Shown here piece after piece: positions 53,288-62,801 of a stretch of DNA of 64,000 nucleotides; the first letter of the stretch is position 1; each line of letters begins with the position of its first letter. This stretch comes from PKWO01 sp036384915 (GTDB taxonomy: Bacteria > Pseudomonadota > Gammaproteobacteria > Burkholderiales > Burkholderiaceae_D). The notes beneath the pieces were generated by a model that was given only the letters and a program-made list of their open reading frames with translations, was not told where the DNA came from and did not search any database. The stretch spans positions 1 through 64,000 of the forward strand of contig DASVLJ010000025.1 of assembly GCA_036384915.1 (NCBI GenBank), written 5' to 3'. Made by a program: the position numbers and the translations under genes.

Positions 53288-54496
53288 ATGAAACGGATTT
53301 CGATAGCCTTCACGCTCGCGGCTGTTTCAGCATGTTTTTCCGCATCGTCATATGCCATCGACCTGGACGACAGCGGATCGCTGACGCTGACAGGTTTCTA
53401 TAACCTGACCGGCGCCAAGGTCTTGAGCGGCGAGTCGCCGGTGACGAGTTCGCCCTGGACCTACGTGCAGCCCTTTGCCGCGAACTCGACGGCCAACTGG
53501 CAGTGCCCCTGCACGATCCAGAACTGGGAATACGTCGCGGTGTACGAACGGGACAAGTGGGCGTTCAACCAGGAAACGCTGGGCGGCGTGCAATTGAAGA
53601 AGGAATTCACTCCCACGCTGTCGGCCACGGCCCAAGTGGTGGTGCGCGCACACAACCCGAACGAGCAATCGCGTCCGACGCTCGACTGGGCCTACGTGAC
53701 CTGGTCGCCGGCGGAGAACTCGCCCTGGACCTTCCAGGCCGGCAAGTTCCGTATTCCGCTGTACTACTACAGCGATTATCTCTATATCGGCTATGCCTAT
53801 CAATGGGTGCGTCCCATCCCAGACGTCTATGGCTGGCCTATCTACAGCTACGAAGGGGTCAATGCCGGTTACCGCACGCAATTGGGCAAGAGCGACTGGT
53901 CGCTCAATGCGCAGGTCTGGTACGGCAGCTACACGCAGAACAACGACGCCTACGACAGCCAGATCTACTATGGCGCGCCGACCAACGAGTCGTGGAAGGA
54001 TATCTGGGGCGGCTATGCCCAGGTCAGCAACAACATCGTCGACGTGCGCGCCATGCTGATGACCTACCACGACGACACCTGGCAAAACCTGCCCGGCGGC
54101 GGCAGGGTGACTTTGACCGGTACCGATTCGCAATTCACGCGCATCGAAGGCCTGGCCGCCAACCTCGATTACAAGAATGTGGTGGTGCGCAGCGAATTCG
54201 ACCGCTATGAGCAAGTCGATCTGCCGATCGGCGTCAACAACGTCTACAAATACATGCTGCTCGGCGTGGGCTACAACTTCGGCACCGTCACGCCGATGTA
54301 TACCTTCTCGCGCTACCGCACCATTGCCGAGCCGATCGAAGGGCGCAACACGCAGAACATCAGCGTGCGCTGGGATTTCAGGAAAAACATGGCGCTCAAG
54401 GTGCAGTACGACGTGTCGCGCGATGCTTCCCATTATTCGACGCCATTCTTCGGCGATTCGAAACTGCTGTCGATTTCGCTGCAGGGTGTGTTTTAG
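53288..54496 (+). CDS. Porin-like outer-membrane beta-barrel protein
   Basis: Protein of 402 residues from ATG 53288, after an AAGGAG site. Sec signal with cleavage near SSYAID (residue 22). The mature sequence is a beta-barrel: alternating aromatic/small residues, short turns and a C-terminal Phe (LLSISLQGVF), the outer-membrane insertion signal. Phrases such as SLTLTGFYNLTGAK, GGVQLKKEFTPTLSATAQVVV, FQAGKFRIPLYYYSDYL and GYRTQLGKSDWSLNAQVWYG resemble porin families that accompany PstS-like proteins and sensor kinases. One odd feature is a Cys pair (WQCPCTI), rare in porins. The transported or sensed compound is unknown. Confidence 0.8.
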   Translation: MKRISIAFTLAAVSACFSASSYAIDLDDSGSLTLTGFYNLTGAKVLSGESPVTSSPWTYVQPFAANSTANWQCPCTIQNWEYVAVYERDKWAFNQETLGGVQLKKEFTPTLSATAQVVVRAHNPNEQSRPTLDWAYVTWSPAENSPWTFQAGKFRIPLYYYSDYLYIGYAYQWVRPIPDVYGWPIYSYEGVNAGYRTQLGKSDWSLNAQVWYGSYTQNNDAYDSQIYYGAPTNESWKDIWGGYAQVSNNIVDVRAMLMTYHDDTWQNLPGGGRVTLTGTDSQFTRIEGLAANLDYKNVVVRSEFDRYEQVDLPIGVNNVYKYMLLGVGYNFGTVTPMYTFSRYRTIAEPIEGRNTQNISVRWDFRKNMALKVQYDVSRDASHYSTPFFGDSKLLSISLQGVF

Positions 54497-54509
54497 CAGA
54501 AATGCTTGG

Positions 54510-54531
54510 GCGCCCGCGGAAACCCGGGCGC
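54510..54531 (+). terminator. Hairpin after porin gene
   Basis: GCGCCCG (54510-54516) pairs with CGGGCGC (54525-54531), 13 bp after the porin stop. Without a T-run it may be a weak terminator or stabiliser between the porin and kinase genes. Confidence 0.4.
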
Positions 54532-54631
54532 GATTATGCCGGCGGCTTTCCCACATTGCACGCAGAGGCGATGGGGCGGGCCGCATTCGCTCGCGCGTTC
54601 GTGAAACGCGGGAAAATGACTGGGGAAAATC

Positions 54632-56683
54632 TTGAAGCTGCCGCTAAGAGCGAAGTTTCTGTTGCAGAGCGGCCTCGTGTTGGCCTTGGTGGTCGGGCTG
54701 CTGATCTGGAACAGCTTGCGCTTGCTCGATGATGCGGTGGAAGAAAACGCCTATCGCGTCGCGCGCGAGTACGCCGTCACGCTCAACCTGACTTTGAGCC
54801 CGTATGCAAGCGAGGGGAGGCTGCCTGCCTTGCGCAGTTACCTGTCCGAAATGCTGGCCGATCCGCGCGACAGTTTCGCGCGCTACATCACCGTCACCGA
54901 CGCCGACGGCTTGACCCTGCTCCAAGTCGGCAAAGTGCCGCCCAACCTCCCTACCTTTGCCGGCGGCGAGGGCTCGCGCGCCATGGGCTCGCTGCAGACT
55001 CGGCTGCAAGGCGGCATGATGCATGCGCGCGCGCCGCTGCTGTTGCGCGACAACCAGGTCGGCACCATCAATTTCGGCATTTCCGCCGAAGAGCTGATGT
55101 CGGCGCGCAATAACGTGCTGCTGCAAGGCGCCTGGATTTCCATCGGCGGCTTCATCGTGGCGCTGATTCTGCTTTATCTGTTCACCCAGGGCATAGGCCG
55201 GCGCCTGCGCGCGCTGACGCGCCAGTCGCAAAGCCTGGCGCGCGGCGAATTCGGCGAATCCCTGCGCGAATACGGCGGCGACGAGATCGAAGTGTTCGTG
55301 CGCGCCTTGAACGCCATGCGCTTGGCGCTGCGCGAACGCATCGTCGAACTCGAATCTTCGCAGAAGCGCCTGCACGAATCGGAAGAACGCTTCCGTATCC
55401 TGTTCGACCTGGCGCCGATCCCGCTGGCCGTGACCGATGCGCGCGACAAGCCGGTGGCCGCCAATATTGCGCTATGGCGCGCCTTCGGTAAGCGCGAAGA
55501 GCCGTGCGACAGCATGCCCGAGTTCGATTTCTGGGCCTCGCCCGCCGAACGCGAACGTATCCTCAGCATCTATCGCAAGGCCGGCGCCGTGCATGGCGAA
55601 ATCGCCCTGGTGCGGCTGGCCGACCGGCGCCTGGGAGAAGTATCGATCTGGTCGTCCACGCTGAATCTCTCCGGCGAGCCGGCCGTGGTCTGGGCTTTTC
55701 TCGACCTGACCGAGGAATTGAATGCCAAGCGCGAGCTGCGCGAATTGAATGCCTCGCTCGAGGAACGCGTGCAGCAGCGCTCGGCCGCGCTGGAACAGGC
55801 CAACCATGATTTGTCCGACGCGCTCGACACCCTGAAGCGTACCAAGAACGAATTGATTTCCGCGGAGAAGATGGCGTCGCTAGGCTCGCTCGTGGCAGGC
55901 ATTGCGCATGAATTGAATACGCCGATCGGCAACAGCCTGCTGGCGGCGTCTTCGCTGGCCGATCACGTCAAGGAGTTCGACGTCGTCGTGGCCGGCGGCA
56001 CCATGAAACGCTCTACCTTCACCCGCTTCCTGGTCGATATTTCGATGGCTTCCAACCTCGTGGTAGGCTCGCTGCACAAGGCGGCCAGCCTGATCGCCTC
56101 GTTCAAACAGGTGGCGGTGGACCAGACCAGCGACCAGCGCCGCGTGTTCGAGCTGGAGCACGTGCTGCAGGATACGCTCGCCACCTATGCGCCGCGCCTG
56201 CGCCGCGCCAATTGTGCCGTCAGCCTGGAAGTGACGGGCAAGATCGAACTCGATTCCTTCCCCGGCAGCCTGTGCCAGGTGATCAACAACCTCATCAATA
56301 ATGCCCTGATCCATGCCTTCGAGAATCGCGAGGCGCCGGCACTGACGATTGCCGCGCGCACGCTGGTCGACGGCACGGTGGTGCTCGATTTCGCCGACAA
56401 CGGCAGCGGCATGAGCGAAGACGTGCTGCGCCGCGTGTTCGACCCCTTCTTCACCACCAAGATGGGGCAGGGCGGCACGGGGCTGGGCATGAGCATTGTC
56501 TACAATATTGTCACCGGCATGCTGGGCGGGAAGATCGAGGTGGAAAGCGAGCCGGGGCGAGGCACCCGCATCCGCTTGAGCATTCCCCCGATTGCGCCGC
56601 GGCGCGAGATGGCCGCGGCCGTGCAAAAGGCGGGCGAGGGCGAAACGAAAACTGCGGCAAGGGAAAACAATCTGATCCATTGA
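54632..56683 (+). CDS. Membrane sensor histidine kinase (PAS-HisKA-HATPase)
   Basis: Protein of 683 residues with a TTG start at 54632. Two membrane helices (about 9-27 and 168-188) enclose a periplasmic sensor of about 140 residues. Then come a HAMP-like region (RRLRALTRQSQSLARGEFG), a PAS domain (about 255-365, ERFRILFDLAPIPLAVTDA), a coiled coil (ELNASLEERVQQRSAALEQANHDLSDAL) and the kinase core: HisKA-like GSLVAGIAHELNTPIGNSL with His426, N box NNLINNALIHAF, G1 DFADNGSGM, F box DPFFTTK and G2 GGTGLGMSIV. No receiver domain and no adjacent response regulator are present. The preceding porin and PstS-like protein suggest a periplasmic ligand; the MCP gene starts 19 bp later. Confidence 0.88.
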   Translation: MKLPLRAKFLLQSGLVLALVVGLLIWNSLRLLDDAVEENAYRVAREYAVTLNLTLSPYASEGRLPALRSYLSEMLADPRDSFARYITVTDADGLTLLQVGKVPPNLPTFAGGEGSRAMGSLQTRLQGGMMHARAPLLLRDNQVGTINFGISAEELMSARNNVLLQGAWISIGGFIVALILLYLFTQGIGRRLRALTRQSQSLARGEFGESLREYGGDEIEVFVRALNAMRLALRERIVELESSQKRLHESEERFRILFDLAPIPLAVTDARDKPVAANIALWRAFGKREEPCDSMPEFDFWASPAERERILSIYRKAGAVHGEIALVRLADRRLGEVSIWSSTLNLSGEPAVVWAFLDLTEELNAKRELRELNASLEERVQQRSAALEQANHDLSDALDTLKRTKNELISAEKMASLGSLVAGIAHELNTPIGNSLLAASSLADHVKEFDVVVAGGTMKRSTFTRFLVDISMASNLVVGSLHKAASLIASFKQVAVDQTSDQRRVFELEHVLQDTLATYAPRLRRANCAVSLEVTGKIELDSFPGSLCQVINNLINNALIHAFENREAPALTIAARTLVDGTVVLDFADNGSGMSEDVLRRVFDPFFTTKMGQGGTGLGMSIVYNIVTGMLGGKIEVESEPGRGTRIRLSIPPIAPRREMAAAVQKAGEGETKTAARENNLIH

Positions 56684-56702
56684 GACCGGAAAGAGAGGAA
56701 AC

Positions 56703-58322
56703 ATGAGCATCAAGCGGCGCATCTGGGCTCTGCCCGTCATTTCCACCGTCATCTTCGGCATCGGCCTGGCGGTCAGCGTGTCGTATTCGACCACCGCGAT
56801 TTCGCTGATCAAGACCACGGAACAGGTCGATTTTCCCGCGCTGGAGCAAAGCAAGAGCTTGAGCGCGCAAGTGCAGGACGTGGTCGATTCGCTCAAAGAC
56901 GCGGTGACCGAAGGCGACAAGAAGCGCCTGGAGGCGGTCGAAGACAATGCCAGGAAGGTGCGCGAAACCCTGAAGACGCTCAACGCCATGCCGGGAAAGC
57001 GCGAATCGTCGGACCGGCTGGGCAAGGAATTTGAGGCCTACTATGCGCCGGCCACCAGCGTGGCGCGCATCATGATGAACGTGGAGCAGGGCGACCCGCA
57101 AGCCGCCATCGGCACCATGCAAAGCGCCTTGCAGACCCTGCAGGCCGACTTGCAAAAGAGCCAGGAAGCGGCGCAGCAGCAGTTCAAGGACGGCATAGAA
57201 AAGAGCGGCGCCAACGTCAGGAGCGTGCTGATCACCAGTATCGTGGTGGCGCTGGGCGTGATCGTGGCGCTGGGCGTGATCTCGTTCTTCGTGGTGCGTA
57301 CCATCTGGCACCAGTTGGGCGGCGAGCCGGAATACGCACGCGAACTGGCCGCCGCGGTGGCCTCGGGCGATTTGACCATGCACATCGAAGTCGCCCCCGG
57401 CGACAGCGACAGCCTGTTGGCGGCCTTGAAGGAAATGCAGGCGCGCCTGGCCGCGCTGGTATCCGGCATCAAGACCTCGGCCGAGGCGATCAGAACCGGC
57501 AGCGTTGAAATCTCCACCGGCAATGCCGATCTTTCCGCGCGCACCGAGGCGCAAGCCAGCAGCCTCGAAGAAACCGCCAGCTCGATGAAATACCTGACCG
57601 ACACCGTCAAGCAGAATGCCGAGAATGCGCACAAGGCGAGCCAGCTGGCTGTCAACGCCTCCGACGTGGCGGCCAAGGGCGGCGAGGTGGTGGGGCAGGT
57701 GGTCGATACCATGTCCGAAATCAATGCTGCATCCAAGAAGATCGTCGACATCATCGCCGTGATCGACGGCATCGCCTTCCAGACCAATATCTTGGCCTTG
57801 AACGCCGCGGTGGAAGCGGCACGCGCCGGAGAGCAGGGCCGTGGCTTCGCCGTGGTCGCCGCCGAGGTGCGCACCCTGGCCCAGCGCAGCGCGGCGGCGG
57901 CCAAGGAAATCAAGGCCTTGATCGGCGACTCGGTCGACAAGGTCACGCTCGGCTCGCAACTGGTGGACCGCGCCGGCAAGACCATGGAAGAAATGGTGGC
58001 CTCGGTGCAGCGTGTGACCGGCATCATGAACGAGATCACCGTCGCCAGCCAGGACCAGAGCACCGGCTTGCAGGAGATTAACCAGGCCGTGGCACAGATG
58101 GACGACATGACGCAGCAGAACTCGGCGCTGGTGGAACAGGCGGCCGCCGCGGCAGAATCGATGAAGGACCAGGCGGCTATGCTGGCACAGGCGCTCGAGG
58201 TGTTCAAGCTCGACGCGGCAGGGCAGGCGGCGTTCGCCGCGGGGGAACCGGGCCTGCGCGAAGTTGCGCCGCCTTCCGTCATCGGCACCAGGCGCAATGT
58301 GCCTCGCCTGGGTCGCGGCTGA
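56703..58322 (+). CDS. Methyl-accepting chemotaxis protein (1)
   Basis: Chemoreceptor of 539 residues. Membrane helix 1 (about 8-30) and helix 2 (about 175-200) enclose a helical periplasmic domain of about 145 residues. Downstream come a HAMP domain (EYARELAAAVASGDLTMHIE) and the signalling hairpin, whose tip is the canonical IDGIAFQTNILALNAAVEAARAGEQGRGFAVVAAEVRTLAQRSA. The C-terminus is short and has no CheR-binding pentapeptide, unlike the second receptor. It follows the kinase gene by 19 bp and is probably part of the same transcript. It should bind CheW and CheA; CheW is encoded next, but no CheA is in the window. Confidence 0.93.
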   Translation: MSIKRRIWALPVISTVIFGIGLAVSVSYSTTAISLIKTTEQVDFPALEQSKSLSAQVQDVVDSLKDAVTEGDKKRLEAVEDNARKVRETLKTLNAMPGKRESSDRLGKEFEAYYAPATSVARIMMNVEQGDPQAAIGTMQSALQTLQADLQKSQEAAQQQFKDGIEKSGANVRSVLITSIVVALGVIVALGVISFFVVRTIWHQLGGEPEYARELAAAVASGDLTMHIEVAPGDSDSLLAALKEMQARLAALVSGIKTSAEAIRTGSVEISTGNADLSARTEAQASSLEETASSMKYLTDTVKQNAENAHKASQLAVNASDVAAKGGEVVGQVVDTMSEINAASKKIVDIIAVIDGIAFQTNILALNAAVEAARAGEQGRGFAVVAAEVRTLAQRSAAAAKEIKALIGDSVDKVTLGSQLVDRAGKTMEEMVASVQRVTGIMNEITVASQDQSTGLQEINQAVAQMDDMTQQNSALVEQAAAAAESMKDQAAMLAQALEVFKLDAAGQAAFAAGEPGLREVAPPSVIGTRRNVPRLGRG

Positions 58323-58777
58323 AAGAGGGGGTAGCGCGTTAAGGCAACAACCGCGTTCCGACATGTCGGGGCGCGTCCCTTGCCAAACAGATCATGCGCA
58401 AGCGTCGCCATGGTCCGATGACAGGATCGCCACGTTCGCCAAGCGGTGGTGAGAGTATGAAATTGCGTGAAGAAGTTCGATGCGTTTAGCGTTTCACGCC
58501 GCTCGCCGCAACAATGTCAAACAATGTTATTCAATCAAAAAAGGCTTGACCCGCGGAAATATCCTGCGATAATCCCCGTACCAAAGCTGGCGATTCGCCG
58601 CTTCAGCCAAGCTGACCTCTAACCCGTCAGCGATTCACTTGCAGCGCACCTCCTTGCAGAAGTGCCGCCTGCGGCCCCAGACCTGCCGCCCTCCCCATAA
58701 TTTTTCTCCAGGCAATGTGCCCGGAAAACCGCAACTGAAATAGCGCGTGAACTTGCGCGCGTCTGAAGGAGATACGC
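58323..58777. other. Intergenic region before cheW (455 bp)
   Basis: No gene is seen. It includes a sigma-70 promoter at 58546-58573 and a leader of about 200 nt. A GAAGGAGAT ribosome site lies just before 58778. The leader has GC-rich segments but no riboswitch I recognise. Confidence 0.5.
58546..58573 (+). promoter_or_regulatory. Sigma-70 promoter of cheW-MCP-hpt unit
   Basis: TTGACC (58546-58551) and GATAAT (58568-58573) with a 16-bp spacer. The predicted start near 58580 gives a leader of about 200 nt. It separates this unit from the upstream kinase/MCP genes. Confidence 0.65.
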
Positions 58778-59275
58778 ATGTCCTTTGAAGTCTTGCAGCA
58801 AGCAACGTTATCAAACGACGTCGCCGCGCCGCGCCAATTTTTGGCCTTTCGGCTTGCCAATGAGGAATACGCAATCGATATTCGGCAAGTCCAGGAACTG
58901 CGCGGCGTGGACCATGTGACTCGCATCGCGAATGCCCCGGCTTACATCAAGGGCGTGCTCAATCTGCGGGGCTTGATCGTTCCCCTGCTTGATCTGCGAC
59001 TGACGCTCAATATGGAGGCACGCGACTACGATGCCTTCACCGTCGTCATCGTCCTGAACGCTGGCCCGCGCACAATCGGTGTGGCGGTCGACAGCGTGTC
59101 TGAGGTCGCCACGCTGGAACCGGGCCAGATCAAGCCGCCACCGGCACTCGGCGGCAACATCGGCATGGAGTATTTGCTGGGACTGGGCACGATCGACGAC
59201 CACATGCTGATCCTTGTCGATCTGGGACGGTTGATTACGGAGACCGATTTCGCCGGCCGTGCCACGTTGCACTGA
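58778..59275 (+). CDS. cheW: Chemotaxis coupling protein CheW
   Basis: Cytoplasmic adaptor of 165 residues, usual CheW length, linking chemoreceptors to CheA. The motifs fit: FLAFRLANEEYAIDIRQVQELRGVDHVTRIANAPAYIKGVLNLRGLIVPLLDLRLTL, TVVIVLNAGPRTIGVAVDSVSEVATL, and LGLGTIDDHMLILVDLGRLI. The start at 58778 has a GAAGGAG site 8 bp upstream. It sits between two receptors and ahead of an Hpt protein, suggesting a dedicated array. There is no CheA nearby, so it must use one encoded elsewhere. Confidence 0.95.
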   Translation: MSFEVLQQATLSNDVAAPRQFLAFRLANEEYAIDIRQVQELRGVDHVTRIANAPAYIKGVLNLRGLIVPLLDLRLTLNMEARDYDAFTVVIVLNAGPRTIGVAVDSVSEVATLEPGQIKPPPALGGNIGMEYLLGLGTIDDHMLILVDLGRLITETDFAGRATLH

Positions 59276-59388
59276 CCGGATTTGGACGTTCATCGGAGTG
59301 GCGGCGCACGGAAGCTCGAACAAGTGGACGACCGCAAGCCGTCCATAGGGTAAAAGCGTATTTATTGGTTAAGAACCTCGGAGGAATC

Positions 59389-61113
59389 ATGAATTACAAA
59401 AACTGGAAAATTGGTGTCCGCCTGGGCGCGGGATTCGCGGCAATACTCGCATTGTTGCTGGTAGTTGCGCTGGTCGGCCTCAACGGCATGGGCAAAGCGG
59501 ACGATGCGCTTCGCCGCATCGTCGATGTCAATGTCAGGAAAATGGCCTTGCTCGAAGATATGTCGGCGTCGGTTCACATCGAATCGCGCGTCATCAGAAG
59601 CGTCGCGCTGCTTAGCGACGAAGAGGAAGCGAAAGTGCAAAGCAGGAAAATCGTCGCCGCACGGGAGGTCTACGACAACGCCCGTGCGCAATTGGAAAAA
59701 ATGCCGCTTGACGACACTGGGAAGGCATTTGTCGCGGAGATAAGCCAACACCAGATCGAAACGCGGCCCCTGAACGACAAATTCGAGGAGATGGCGAAGT
59801 CCAACAAGGATGAAGCCGTGAGGTTCCTCATAAAAACGGCGGTACCCGCGAACGACAAGTGGCAAAACGCGATCAAGGATTTTATCGACCTGCAGCGCGA
59901 TAAAAATGCGAAGGATGAACAAGCCGCCATCAGCGCCTACGACACGGCGCGCGAAATACTGTTCACCGTCACTGCGCTCGCCGTGGTACTCGGTGCCATC
60001 ATCGCCTGGCTCGCCACGCGTTCCATTACCCGTCCCTTGAGCGAAGCGGTGCAAGTCGCCAGGAAAGTCGCGCATGGCGACTTGACCAGCCGCATCCATT
60101 CCACCACTACCGATGAAACCGGACAATTGCTGGCAGCCCTGCGGGAAATGAACGACAGCCTTTCCCGCATCGTCGGGCAGGTCCGGATAGGGTCGGATAC
60201 CATCGCAACCGCTTCCACCCAGATCGCCGCCGGCAATCTCGACTTGTCTTCCCGCACGGAAGAGCAGGCCAGCTCCCTCGAGGAGACCGCTTCCTCGATG
60301 GAAGAGCTCACATCGACGGTGAAGCAAAACGCCGATAATGCGCATCAAGCCAACAGCTTGGCAAATTCGGCATCCGATGTGGCCAGCAGAGGCGGCGCGG
60401 TGGTGGCGCAAGTGGTCGAGACCATGGCTGAGATCAACGAATCGGCCAGGAAGATCGTCGATATCATCAGCGTCATCGACGGCATCGCCTTCCAGACCAA
60501 CATCCTGGCGCTGAACGCTGCCGTCGAAGCGGCACGCGCCGGCGAACAGGGCCGCGGCTTCGCAGTCGTCGCGGCGGAAGTCCGGACCTTGGCGCAGCGC
60601 TCCGCCGCCGCGGCCAAGGAAATCAAGGAGCTGATCGGGAATTCTGTTGAAAAGGTCGATGCGGGCAGCAAGCTCGTCGATGCCGCCGGCACCACCATGA
60701 ACGAAGTTGTCGAAAGCGTGAAACGGGTCAACGATATCATCAGCGAAATCGCCGCCGCCAGCGCCGAGCAAACCGCCGGGATCGAACAAATCAACCGCGC
60801 GATCATGGAAATGGACAACGTCACCCAGCAAAATGCGTCGCTGGTCGAAGAAGCGGCCGCCGCAGCCGAATCGATGCAGGATCAGGCGGGAAGCCTGGCC
60901 AAGGCGGTGGAGGTGTTCAAGCTGGACGGTTATCAGGCGACATTATCGAACCAGGCGGCCCCACGTCGGGCCGGGCCGGTAGACAAGCCATCGGCCGTCG
61001 TCAGGCAATTGCCTGTCAAGAACCCGAACCGGGGATTCGGGAGGCCAGTGCATCGAAGCGGTCGAATTGCCGCTTCGGCGCAAGCCGCCACGGCCGATTG
61101 GGAAGAATTCTGA
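59389..61113 (+). CDS. Methyl-accepting chemotaxis protein (2), four-helix-bundle type
   Basis: Chemoreceptor of 574 residues from ATG 59389, after CGGAGGAATC. Residues 1-210 have two membrane helices around a helical periplasmic domain of the 4HB_MCP kind (DALRRIVDVNVRKMALLEDMSASVHIESRVIRSVALLSDEEEA). A HAMP domain (RPLSEAVQVARKVAHGDLTSRIH) and the signalling hairpin with the canonical tip follow. The tip is nearly identical to that of the first receptor, so both probably share one array. The C-terminus ends ATADWEEF, whose last residues (DWEEF) resemble the NWETF-type pentapeptide that tethers CheR. It overlaps no gene; the Hpt gene starts 20 bp later. Confidence 0.93.
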   Translation: MNYKNWKIGVRLGAGFAAILALLLVVALVGLNGMGKADDALRRIVDVNVRKMALLEDMSASVHIESRVIRSVALLSDEEEAKVQSRKIVAAREVYDNARAQLEKMPLDDTGKAFVAEISQHQIETRPLNDKFEEMAKSNKDEAVRFLIKTAVPANDKWQNAIKDFIDLQRDKNAKDEQAAISAYDTAREILFTVTALAVVLGAIIAWLATRSITRPLSEAVQVARKVAHGDLTSRIHSTTTDETGQLLAALREMNDSLSRIVGQVRIGSDTIATASTQIAAGNLDLSSRTEEQASSLEETASSMEELTSTVKQNADNAHQANSLANSASDVASRGGAVVAQVVETMAEINESARKIVDIISVIDGIAFQTNILALNAAVEAARAGEQGRGFAVVAAEVRTLAQRSAAAAKEIKELIGNSVEKVDAGSKLVDAAGTTMNEVVESVKRVNDIISEIAAASAEQTAGIEQINRAIMEMDNVTQQNASLVEEAAAAAESMQDQAGSLAKAVEVFKLDGYQATLSNQAAPRRAGPVDKPSAVVRQLPVKNPNRGFGRPVHRSGRIAASAQAATADWEEF

Positions 61114-61133
61114 AACGCGATCGGAGTTTGGCT

Positions 61134-61553
61134 ATGGCAACCGAAAAAAACGGCACTGAGAACGCCTCGGCGGCTGTTACGGACGCGTTTGACCCGGCGT
61201 GGACCGTCAATCAGTATCTGAGGGCGATTCGCGCCGCCGAGCCGTCCGTCATCGCGCTCGTTCTCCCGGCTGCCCACGAAACGATGGCAGATCTGATGTC
61301 GAATCTGGAACAGGCGAGAACGGAGTGGGACCGCGACCGCCTGGTGAGGGCCGCCCACACCATGAAAAGCGCGGGCGGCTACCTGGGGGCTGTCCCCGTG
61401 GTCCGGCAATCGCGGTCGGTTGAGGGGTTTGCAAGGCTGGGCTTCGCGGACGAGTTGGAGCAGTCCCTGGTCTTGTTGCGCCGCGAAGTTTCGCAGTTGC
61501 TGGCGGCGATCGACGAAATAAGCATGGACAAAGATCTCGGCCCAAAGGCCTGA
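61134..61553 (+). CDS. Hpt domain phosphotransfer protein
   Basis: Protein of 139 residues from ATG 61134, after CGGAG; a TTG at 61098 inside the upstream gene is less likely. It is one histidine phosphotransfer domain: LPAAHETMADLMSNLEQARTEWDRDRLVRAAHTMKSAGGYLGA, with phospho-accepting His75 (AAHTMKSAGG), then a second helix pair. Hpt proteins shuttle phosphate between receiver domains and kinases. The upstream histidine kinase has no receiver, so a response regulator or hybrid kinase elsewhere must complete the relay. It is the last gene of the cheW-MCP unit. Confidence 0.88.
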   Translation: MATEKNGTENASAAVTDAFDPAWTVNQYLRAIRAAEPSVIALVLPAAHETMADLMSNLEQARTEWDRDRLVRAAHTMKSAGGYLGAVPVVRQSRSVEGFARLGFADELEQSLVLLRREVSQLLAAIDEISMDKDLGPKA

Positions 61554-61791
61554 AAGAGCGACAGGCGAAGTCGGGAGGAATCGTCAATGCGGCCGACGGC
61601 GGACCACACGGCACAACGGGAAAACTCCTTGGCGGGCGGCCCCTCGGCGCAGAGGGGGCGCGAGGGATTGCCAAATATCGAAAGAAGCCTTCGAGCGGCG
61701 CATTGGCGGCTTATCAGGGTGGTGCCCGGTATTGACAGCAAGCTGGGAAATCCCTCTTGGCATCGTTCACCCGTTGGTGTCCGACAATATG

Positions 61792-62631
61792 CTACCCACT
61801 CCACGTCTGCCGCCATTCCCGTGGAGTTACCCCGCATTGCGCTTTGAATGCGCGAGAGAGCGCCGCCTCGCTGCCGTAGCCGACCTCGATTGCGATCATC
61901 TTCAACGATCTGCCTTGTCGCAATGCCTGTTGCGCGAGCCTGATGCGCCATCCCTGTAGATAGGCGCCAGGGGTGCAGCCGATAACGCTGCGGAAGCCGG
62001 TGGCGAAGACGGTGCGGGACATCCCCGAAATGCCCGCCAATGCTTCCAGAGACCATTCCTGGCCGGGATCGTTATGCATCGCCACCAATGCTTTTCGCAG
62101 CTTCGGATGCGACAAGCCGGCCAGCATGCCTCCACTGATTTGCCCCGTTTCCATCAGGTGCCGCAAGACCTGGATCAACACTACTTCGAACAGCCGGTCA
62201 ATCAATGCGTGCCGACCGCAGTTGTTGCCGAACGCTTCTTCAAACAAGAGGCTTAGCACGTGGTCCGCGCCGTCAATGTGCTGCAACGGCAAGCACACGA
62301 GATCCGGCAACGCAGCCGCTACCGGGTTCGTCATGTCCCCATCGAAATGAAGCTCTGCGCAGACAAGGTCCGCTCCGCGCTGAGGGTCGGTAACAAAGCG
62401 GCGAGACGTCGGGCGCGGATAAAGCAGCAGGCTTGGAACGCTCACCTGGAGCGCCGGGCGTCCTGCCTGCATGACCTCAATCGCCCCGGCCCTGATCAAG
62501 TGCAGTTGTCCCCCTTGATTTGGTGCGGAGAAGTCCGTGATCCCGCACAGGGCGCCGGAATGGAACATGCGTGCGCGAACGGGAAAATGGCTCAGCAGTG
62601 CTGCCAGGCGGTCAGTGCATGCCTCGTTCAA
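61792..62631 (-). CDS. AraC family transcriptional regulator
   Basis: Protein of 279 residues. The TTG at 62631 is chosen because AGGAG lies 7 bp upstream; a TTG at 62649 is also in frame. The N-terminal 170 residues are a cupin-like sensor domain (HLIRAGAIEVMQAG, PSLLLYPRPTSRRFV). The C-terminal 100 residues carry two helix-turn-helix motifs: SLEALAGISGMSRTVFATGFRSVIGCTPGAYLQGWRIRLA and KMIAIEVGYGSEAALSRAFKAQCGVTPREWR. Related proteins often regulate an adjacent oxidoreductase or hydrolase; the divergent esterase at 62802 is the natural target, though this is inferred. The 170-bp gap between them has room for both promoters. Confidence 0.9.
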   Translation of the reverse strand: MNEACTDRLAALLSHFPVRARMFHSGALCGITDFSAPNQGGQLHLIRAGAIEVMQAGRPALQVSVPSLLLYPRPTSRRFVTDPQRGADLVCAELHFDGDMTNPVAAALPDLVCLPLQHIDGADHVLSLLFEEAFGNNCGRHALIDRLFEVVLIQVLRHLMETGQISGGMLAGLSHPKLRKALVAMHNDPGQEWSLEALAGISGMSRTVFATGFRSVIGCTPGAYLQGWRIRLAQQALRQGRSLKMIAIEVGYGSEAALSRAFKAQCGVTPREWRQTWSG

Positions 62632-62801
62632 GTTGGAACTCCTGATCAAGTTTTCTGTATTTTACATCACCAATGGTTCCAAGTTGCCCGCTAAAGTTCG
62701 TTATGCCGCTTGGCTTCATTCCAACCCCAAAGCCTGCAGGGAGCGCTTGAGCCTCGTCGGAGTCGTTCGGCCTAATCGTCTTCAATACAAGGAGCAACAA
62801 C

